From Anaerolineae bacterium (GTDB taxonomy: Bacteria > Chloroflexota > Anaerolineae > B4-G1): a DNA stretch of 5,189 nucleotides. Under the pieces are notes generated by a model, which was not told the DNA's origin, searched no databases, and worked only from the letters and a program-made list of their open reading frames with translations. Shown piece after piece: positions 1-3,062 of the stretch (position 1 is the first letter of the stretch; the number at the start of each line of letters is the position of its first letter). Both the position numbers and the translations under genes were made by a program. Location of the stretch: contig JAUWNP010000268.1 of assembly GCA_030612585.1 (NCBI GenBank), positions 1 to 5,189 on the forward strand, in the 5' to 3' direction.

Positions 1-7
1 GGTGGCT

Positions 8-60
8 GCGCTGTGGAAAGCGTGGACAGCAAACTGCGCTGCCCACTCTTCCCACAGCGC
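8..60 (-). repeat. Long imperfect inverted repeat (23-nt arms, 7-nt loop)
   Basis: The arms are 8-30 and 38-60, with loop 31-37. The outer 9 bp (GCGCTGTGG / CCACAGCGC) are perfect and 20 of 23 positions are complementary overall. Two of the three mismatches are A-C on the plus strand, which become U-G wobbles in a minus-strand transcript, so 22 of 23 positions can pair as minus-strand RNA. It lies downstream of the minus-strand DUF4258/YgiT operon. It may be a hairpin in that operon's 3' region or the end of an intergenic palindromic repeat. No T-run follows it in the window, so it is not called a terminator. Confidence 0.55.
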
Positions 61-145
61 CTACTGCTACGGCTGCCATCCCTACTTTACCACACTTCAA
101 ATAGTACTCCAAAAGGCGACACCTTCTAGCTTAACACAAAGCTCC
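61..145. other. Intergenic stretch without a recognisable gene
   Basis: These bases separate the hairpin at the left edge from the stop codon of the zinc-finger gene at 146. Only weak short inverted repeats are visible (for example AGCTT/AAGCT near 129-144), with no convincing T-tract in the minus direction. The plus-strand open frame crossing this region is best explained as a shadow of the minus-strand genes. Confidence 0.5.
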
Positions 146-412
146 CTATGCAGCAATGGCAATTTGACGAGGCGTAATTGGTGGTCGCACAACCTTCTTT
201 GCATAACTGTCCACGTCCTCAGTGACGCGATCCACCAATCGGTTGACGTTCTCCGCTACATACCCGTCTACGAATTCTTGACCACAATTGGGGCACACCT
301 TGGCTGGCACGTTGCTCACCGTGACTCGCGTGTCACGCAACTCGAAGACCATCTCTATCACACCATCCTCAATCTGCTGCCCACATTCCGGGCATTTGAA
401 AGATACGTTCAT
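146..412 (-). CDS. YgiT-type zinc-finger protein (MqsA N-terminal-like), putative antitoxin
   Basis: This 88-aa protein has two CxxC knuckles, C7-P-E-C10-G and C40-P-N-C43-G, which should bind one zinc. Between them lies the characteristic stretch ending NVPAKVCPNCG, and a short helical tail (EFVDGYVAENVNRLVDRV) follows. This is the YgiT-type zinc-finger family related to the N-terminal half of the MqsA antitoxin. MqsA's C-terminal helix-turn-helix is absent, so DNA binding is not evident. The ATG at 410-412 overlaps the stop of the upstream DUF4258 gene as ATGA (409-412), implying translational coupling. A GGAGGGG-type ribosome site (minus strand, within 421-428) lies inside the end of the upstream gene. 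Members of this family usually sit directly behind a DUF4258 gene, as here. The antitoxin role is inferred from that pairing, and the family assignment is firm. Confidence 0.88.
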   Translation of the reverse strand: MNVSFKCPECGQQIEDGVIEMVFELRDTRVTVSNVPAKVCPNCGQEFVDGYVAENVNRLVDRVTEDVDSYAKKVVRPPITPRQIAIAA

Positions 413-720
413 TTGTGTCTCCCCTCCCTGCGCATTCTAGAACCAACCCACTGCCTGTCGTCTGGGATGTAGACAGTAACAATGAGCAGCACATTGCCCT
501 GCGAGTAGTCACAAACGACGTGCAGGGGCACTTCGTTAGTAAGCATCGCAAAGACGAGAACTCTCTGACGATCAGGGTATTCTTCGATCACCTCACCAGT
601 CAAGATCGCGTGGACGACATCCTCCGGCGCAACTCCGTCCTTCTTGGCCTCGGTCAGCGCGTGGGCGTAGAAAAAGCACTCCCCATCGAGCACCAACCTG
701 CGGATACCATCAAGATCCAC
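409..720 (-). CDS. DUF4258 domain protein, putative toxin partner of the zinc-finger protein
   Basis: With the GTG start at 718-720 the protein has 103 aa and begins MDLDGIRRLVLDG. The DUF4258 hallmarks follow in order: an HAL helix (FFYAHALTEAKKDG), the PEDVVHAILTGEVIEEYPD block, a strand ending PLHVVCDY, and a final strand with VTVYIPDDRQW. The family is small, about 80-110 aa, so the gene looks complete. The GTG start is chosen because a perfect GGAGG lies 8 nt upstream (729-733). The longer TTG start at 757-759 would abut the -10 box at 760-765 and fall upstream of the expected transcription start. The stop overlaps the start of the zinc-finger gene by 4 bp. DUF4258 genes paired with YgiT-type zinc fingers are commonly regarded as type II toxin-antitoxin-like modules. 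Biochemical activity is not shown by the sequence. Confidence 0.85.
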   Translation of the reverse strand: MDLDGIRRLVLDGECFFYAHALTEAKKDGVAPEDVVHAILTGEVIEEYPDRQRVLVFAMLTNEVPLHVVCDYSQGNVLLIVTVYIPDDRQWVGSRMRREGRHK

Positions 721-728
721 TGCCGTTG

Positions 729-733
729 CCTCC
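729..733 (-). promoter_or_regulatory. Shine-Dalgarno GGAGG deciding the GTG start of the DUF4258 gene
   Basis: GGAGG on the minus strand is separated by 8 nt from GTG 718-720. It supports the shorter product over the TTG start at 757-759, which has no comparable site. Confidence 0.7.
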
Positions 734-759
734 ACAGCGATTACGCCTCTAGCAACCAA

Positions 760-792
760 ATTATATTGTACTCAGTTGCCCCCAAAAAGCAA
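760..792 (-). promoter_or_regulatory. Putative sigma70-type promoter of the DUF4258/zinc-finger operon
   Basis: Reading the minus strand, TTGCTT (787-792) and TACAAT (765-770) are separated by 16 bp. An overlapping perfect TATAAT lies at 760-765. This AT-rich patch stands out in GC-rich surroundings and lies about 40 bp upstream of the GTG start. The exact -10 register is uncertain. Confidence 0.55.
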
Positions 793-814
793 GACCTCGA
801 ACAGCAGGGCTTCC

Positions 815-860
815 CGCGTGCCTGGCACTTCGGAAGTGCCGGGGCACCTTATGCCACGCG
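815..860. repeat. Nested palindromic element
   Basis: Three nested inverted pairs share one centre region. GGCACTTC (824-831) pairs with GAAGTGCC (833-840), GTGCC (818-822) with GGCAC (843-847), and CGCGTG (815-820) with CACGCG (855-860). The outer two pairings overlap and are alternatives. The element lies between the minus-strand operon promoter and the start of the plus-strand gene remnant. No T-run follows on either strand, so it looks like a dispersed intergenic palindrome rather than a terminator. Confidence 0.55.
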
Positions 861-1118
861 CCTCCGACCCAACCTGCGCCCAAGCAAGAGCTCTGGACCG
901 TCGTGCAGTGGCAAGATGACAAGGGGTACTGGCGCGATGTCGAGGGGTGGCAGGGCACAAAGACGTGGTGGCTCGACCAGGGTCTGCTGGGCAAAGGGCC
1001 GTTCCGCTGGCGGGTCTACCGCAGCCAGGGGGCCACGTTGCTGGCCACGAGCGGCCCGTTCAATCTGCCAGCCCGCACCGGCGAGACCGCGACGATCGAG
1101 ATGGCGCTGGGGCCGTAA
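861..1118 (+). pseudogene. C-terminal domain remnant of an unidentified Trp-rich protein
   Basis: This frame encodes a linker (PPTQPAPKQELW) and then a compact, protein-like domain: TVVQWQDDKGYWRDVEGWQG, KTWWLDQGLLG, GPFRWRVYRSQG, ATLLATSGPFNLP and GETATIEMALGP, ending at TAA 1116-1118. The regular spacing of Trp and Gly, the alternating strand-like segments and the clean C-terminus indicate real coding history. The frame is open back to a stop at 750-752, but there is no ATG, GTG or TTG before GTG 903, which falls inside the first strand and has no ribosome site. The N-terminal part is therefore missing. It resembles C-terminal beta-rich add-on domains of larger bacterial proteins, and I cannot name the family securely. 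A short gene starting at GTG 903 is possible but less likely. Confidence 0.5.
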
Positions 1119-1126
1119 TACCCAAT

Positions 1127-1155
1127 TTGCAGTCTCGCGCAATCTGCACTATACC
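1127..1155 (+). promoter_or_regulatory. Possible promoter for the response regulator
   Basis: TTGCAG (1127-1132) and TATACC (1150-1155) are spaced by 17 bp, just after the upstream remnant ends. The -35 box is identical to that of the antitoxin promoter at 2053. The -10 box matches consensus at only four of six positions. Transcription from here would leave a leader of roughly 120 nt. Confidence 0.35.
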
Positions 1156-1235
1156 CAGACTGTAACTCACCACCTGAACGAGATGCGAGGACGATAGAGT
1201 GACCACATTCCTGGACTGGGTAACTGAGATGAAGA

Positions 1236-1254
1236 TGTTTCCCGCCCGGAAACA
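1236..1254 (+). other. Leader hairpin ahead of the response regulator
   Basis: TGTTTCC (1236-1242) and GGAAACA (1248-1254) form a perfect 7-bp stem with a 5-nt loop. It ends about 18 nt before the GAGGAA ribosome site at 1273-1278. It could be an mRNA structure or an operator palindrome. Confidence 0.4.
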
Positions 1255-1280
1255 GACCACGTGAACTACGCCGAGGAATC

Positions 1281-1973
1281 ATGGCCAACAGGATCCTGGT
1301 CGTTGACGACGATCATAATCTATTGAGAGGCATGCAGTATGGCCTTGAAGAAGAAGGATACCAAGTCGTTACAGCCGGCGACGGGCAAGAGGCGATGCGC
1401 CTGGTGTACTCGGAGCGCCCCGACCTGATCATTCTGGACATAATGATGCCCAGGTTGGACGGCTGGCAAGTATGCCAGCGGGTCCGCGAAATGTCCGACG
1501 TGCCTATCATCATTCTGACGGCTAAAACAGAGAAAAAAGACATCATCAAAGGGCTCGACCTGGGCGCTGACGACTACCTCGTCAAACCATTCATTGTGGG
1601 GGAACTGCTGGCCCGCGTGCGCGCGGCTCTGCGCCGTGCCCGCACTGAACCGGTCGTATCTGAAGAGATGACTTACGGCGACGATTACCTTTCCATTGAC
1701 CTCAATGCCCGGCGCGTCGCCGTCAGCGGCGAATCGATCAAGCTCACGCCGACCGAGTATGATTTGTTAGCCTTGCTGGTCGAAAACGCGGGACGAGTGC
1801 TAGGGTTCCGCCAGATCCTCGAAAGCGTCTGGGGCGTCGAATACGTCCACGAGACAGACTACGTGCGCACTTACGTCTGGCACCTGCGCCGCAATGTTGA
1901 GCCTGACCCGAAGAATCCACGCTATCTACTGAGCGTGTTGAACGTCGGCTACCGTTTCGAACCGCAGAGATAA
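1281..1973 (+). CDS. OmpR/KdpE-family winged-helix response regulator
   Basis: This 230-aa cytoplasmic transcription factor has the standard two-domain length. The receiver domain spans about residues 3-120: acidic pocket D9/D10, phosphoacceptor D53 in LIILDIMMP, switch threonine T80 in IIILTA, and conserved K102 in VKPF. The OmpR-type winged helix spans about 130-228, with LTPTEYDLLALL, the VLGFRQILESVWG turn, recognition helix YVRTYVWHLRRNVEPDP and the C-terminal hairpin VLNVGYRF. All key residues are present, so it should be phosphorylated by a histidine kinase and bind tandem direct repeats. The ATG at 1281 follows GAGGAA (1273-1278). No histidine kinase lies within the window on either side, so the cognate sensor must be encoded elsewhere. 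The tandem 11-bp repeats at 2411-2454 are a candidate target. The exact regulon cannot be read from the sequence. Confidence 0.95.
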   Translation: MANRILVVDDDHNLLRGMQYGLEEEGYQVVTAGDGQEAMRLVYSERPDLIILDIMMPRLDGWQVCQRVREMSDVPIIILTAKTEKKDIIKGLDLGADDYLVKPFIVGELLARVRAALRRARTEPVVSEEMTYGDDYLSIDLNARRVAVSGESIKLTPTEYDLLALLVENAGRVLGFRQILESVWGVEYVHETDYVRTYVWHLRRNVEPDPKNPRYLLSVLNVGYRFEPQR

Positions 1974-2020
1974 TCTTTAACACGGCGCCTTCCCCAGACT
2001 CAGATCAGAAATCGCTGCGA

Positions 2021-2044
2021 GGGGATTGTCGAATCCCTGTTTGT
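2021..2044 (+). terminator. Weak possible terminator after the response regulator
   Basis: GGGATT (2022-2027) and AATCCC (2032-2037) form a 6-bp stem with loop GTCG, extendable by a G-U pair. It is followed by TGTTTGT, a poor T-tract. It lies 48 bp after the stop and just before the antitoxin promoter, where a terminator would be expected. Confidence 0.35.
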
Positions 2045-2052
2045 CGTGCCGT

Positions 2053-2081
2053 TTGCAGGCATCGGCGGGCTGTAGTATAAT
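2053..2081 (+). promoter_or_regulatory. Sigma70-type promoter of the antitoxin gene
   Basis: TTGCAG (2053-2058), a 17-bp spacer and a perfect TATAAT (2076-2081) make this the best promoter match in the window. The start codon at 2111 would lie about 22 nt downstream of the transcription start, leaving room for the GAGGTGA ribosome site at 2101-2107. Confidence 0.7.
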
Positions 2082-2110
2082 CGCATCAAACGTTCCCCGT
2101 GAGGTGAAAT

Positions 2111-2323
2111 ATGGTCATAGTCACCAGCACCCAATCGCTCTGGCAAGAGATAGAAGGCAAGCGCATCGTCCTGATGCCCTTGAGCGACTACGAGGCATTG
2201 ATAGACCGCCTGGAAGAGATGGAAGATGCCTTGGAGTTGCGGCAGGCGATGGCGGAAGCCACCGAGTTCATCCCTTTCAACGAAATGGTGACACTGGTCA
2301 GCAGCCCAATTGGGATGACTTGA
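2111..2323 (+). CDS. Small Phd/RelB-like antitoxin, solitary
   Basis: The 70-aa product has the layout of Phd/YefM- or RelB-type antitoxins. A short N-terminal strand region is followed by KRIVLMPLSDYEALIDRLEEMEDALELRQAMAEA (given here as the span from about residue 17 to 50) and a tail with EFIPFNEM. The LSDYEALIDRLEE segment and the 'FIPF' tail recur in such antitoxins. The ATG at 2111 follows GAGGTGA (2101-2107). Type II antitoxins normally precede an overlapping toxin gene. Here the frame ends at TGA 2321-2323 and an intrinsic terminator begins 33 bp later, so no RelE/ParE/PIN toxin gene follows. With its own promoter and terminator it is a free-standing unit, either an orphan antitoxin or the remnant of a module that lost its toxin. 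The exact subfamily is uncertain. Confidence 0.75.
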   Translation: MVIVTSTQSLWQEIEGKRIVLMPLSDYEALIDRLEEMEDALELRQAMAEATEFIPFNEMVTLVSSPIGMT

Positions 2324-2355
2324 GGAATAACTTCAGCACCGCGTCTTCTCCACAG

Positions 2356-2388
2356 ACCGCCTGCTATCCCCGGCAGGCGGTTTTCTTT
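2356..2388 (+). terminator. Strong intrinsic terminator after the antitoxin gene
   Basis: A perfect 9-bp GC-rich stem is formed by ACCGCCTGC (2356-2364) and GCAGGCGGT (2373-2381) with an 8-nt loop. It runs directly into TTTTCTTT. It isolates the antitoxin transcript from the downstream genes. Confidence 0.88.
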
Positions 2389-2410
2389 ATCCTGCCAATC
2401 CGTTGTTCTT

Positions 2411-2454
2411 TTTTATACGGCTTTTATACGGTTTTGATGCCATTTTGATTTCCT
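2411..2454 (+). promoter_or_regulatory. Four tandem 11-bp direct repeats, candidate OmpR/PhoB-type operator
   Basis: The units are TTTTATACGGC (2411), TTTTATACGGT (2422), TTTGATGCCAT (2433) and TTTGATTTCCT (2444), an array of exact 11-bp period with shared TTT(T/G)AT cores. The first two are identical over 10 bp. Winged-helix OmpR-family regulators bind head-to-tail half-sites at 11-bp spacing, typically replacing the -35 element. The array ends 5 bp before a -10 box at 2460 that lacks a well-placed -35. Phased T-tracts could also bend DNA. Confidence 0.6.
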
Positions 2455-2456
2455 CG

Positions 2457-2465
2457 TGGTACAAT
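2457..2465 (+). promoter_or_regulatory. Extended -10 promoter of the pseudo-receiver gene
   Basis: TGG (2457-2459) directly precedes TACAAT (2460-2465), an extended -10 (TGN) element. No good -35 lies 16-18 bp upstream (position 2437-2442 is ATGCCA), which fits activator-dependent transcription from the adjacent 11-bp repeats. Predicted start is near 2472. Confidence 0.5.
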
Positions 2466-2480
2466 CAGGGTGTCACACAA

Positions 2481-2563
2481 GCGGACTCCCGAACTCGTTC
2501 GGGGGGCTCCGGCTGATCGAAAGTTGGCTCATCCGAGCCACCCCGCTACAAGTTGCGGACTCC
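2481..2563 (+). other. Structured 5' leader with competing hairpins and a repeated GCGGACTCC
   Basis: Hairpin 1 is CCCGAA (2488-2493) with TTCGGG (2498-2503). Hairpin 2 is TGGCTC (2525-2530) with GAGCCA (2535-2540). A longer alternative pairs 2501-2509 (six G then CTC) with 2535-2544 (GAGCC, bulged A, CCCC), using the 3' arms of both hairpins. GCGGACTCC occurs at 2481-2489 and 2555-2563, each preceded by ACAAG with a 0- or 2-nt gap. I recognise no known riboswitch class. Confidence 0.4.
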
Positions 2564-2592
2564 AGAGCGACTGCGGATAGAGAATAGCCTCA

Positions 2593-2949
2593 ATGGAACG
2601 TTCAGTCCTGATCGTCGAACCGGACGCGCAACGGGGAAAGCAGGTTGCCCGTCTCCTGATGCAAGCCGGTTACGATGCGCTCATAACCTCTTGTGCCGAC
2701 GAAGCATTGCGCCGGTTGTACCAGGCGCATCCCGACGCCGTGATCCTCAGCAACCAGTTGCCGGCTGCCGAGTTAGACCGGTTGAGCGACGCCATTGCAA
2801 CAATGTCCAACCTGCCGTTAGTTGAACTGATTGGCATTGACAATGACAGTATCCCCCTTGTTACAATTGCCCAGCGGTTTGCTCGTTCGGCACGATCCCA
2901 GGAACTGCTCGCAACGTTGGATGAACTGTTAAAGCCAGACAACGAATAG
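2593..2949 (+). CDS. Stand-alone degenerate receiver (pseudo-receiver) protein
   Basis: The 118-aa product has the length and strand/helix rhythm of a CheY-like receiver: RSVLIVEPD, LLMQAGYDALITSCADEALR, PDAVILSNQLP, LPLVELIG and a final helix QELLATLDELL. The catalytic residues are mostly lost. The acidic pair is E9-P10, the phosphoacceptor position is S53 (ILSNQLP), the switch Thr position is I80, and the conserved Lys-Pro pair is absent with R98 nearest. It should therefore not accept phosphate in the normal way and may act as a protein-protein module or respond to another signal. No output domain is attached. The ATG at 2593 has only a weak purine-rich site upstream, so translation may be modest. 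It sits 113 bp before the exported propeller gene on the same strand without an obvious terminator between, so they may be co-transcribed. Confidence 0.8.
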   Translation: MERSVLIVEPDAQRGKQVARLLMQAGYDALITSCADEALRRLYQAHPDAVILSNQLPAAELDRLSDAIATMSNLPLVELIGIDNDSIPLVTIAQRFARSARSQELLATLDELLKPDNE

Positions 2950-2984
2950 CGAATCAGTGCAAGGAGATGAGAGACCATCACGCA

Positions 2985-3026
2985 ACACGTTTCACGTCTC
3001 ACGTCTCACATCTCGCGTTTCACGTT
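2985..3026 (+). repeat. Six tandem degenerate heptamers (TCACGTY)
   Basis: The units are ACACGTT, TCACGTC, TCACGTC, TCACATC, TCGCGTT and TCACGTT, in strict 7-bp register from 2985. They lie between the pseudo-receiver gene and the propeller gene. They resemble the short tandemly repeated heptamers found in intergenic regions of cyanobacteria and Chloroflexota. Function is unknown. Confidence 0.75.
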
Positions 3027-3040
3027 CCCCCACACGGGGG
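3027..3040 (+). other. GC hairpin just upstream of the propeller gene's ribosome site
   Basis: CCCCC (3027-3031) and GGGGG (3036-3040) form a 5-bp stem with loop ACAC, 10 nt before GGAGG at 3051. No T-run follows, so it is more likely an mRNA structure than a terminator. Confidence 0.4.
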
Positions 3041-3050
3041 CAAAACCACA

Positions 3051-3055
3051 GGAGG
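3051..3055 (+). promoter_or_regulatory. Shine-Dalgarno GGAGG deciding the ATG at 3063
   Basis: GGAGG is 7 nt from ATG 3063-3065, an ideal spacing. The alternative in-frame ATG at 2967 is fused directly to AAGGAG with no spacer and would translate the heptamer repeats into a non-signal-like N-terminus. Confidence 0.85.
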
Positions 3056-3062
3056 TAACAAA

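Noticed and set aside
2..472. Plus-strand open frame of 156 codons
   Set aside because: It lies antisense to the convincing zinc-finger gene, has no ribosome site and resembles no protein family.
849..1142. Minus-strand open frame of 97 codons
   Set aside because: Pro/Arg/Leu-rich shadow of the plus-strand remnant, which has the better protein-like composition; no ribosome site.
415..1197. Plus-strand open frame of 260 codons
   Set aside because: Its first part is antisense to the DUF4258 gene and its later part is an Arg/Gly/Ala-rich out-of-frame reading of the 861-1118 remnant; no domain is recognisable.
2324..2355. A toxin gene following the antitoxin
   Set aside because: Only 32 bp separate the antitoxin stop from the terminator, and no frame there continues as a toxin.
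2026..2448. Plus-strand open frame of 140 codons overlapping the antitoxin gene
   Set aside because: It starts upstream of the antitoxin promoter, reads through the terminator hairpin, and its sequence is an out-of-frame shadow.
2985..3026. CRISPR-like array
   Set aside because: The repeats are only 7 bp and contiguous with no unique spacers; this is a simple tandem repeat.
2967..3062. N-terminal extension of the propeller protein from ATG 2967
   Set aside because: The AAGGAG is fused to this ATG, the extension translates the heptamer repeat and hairpin, and the ATG at 3063 has an ideal ribosome site followed by a signal segment.
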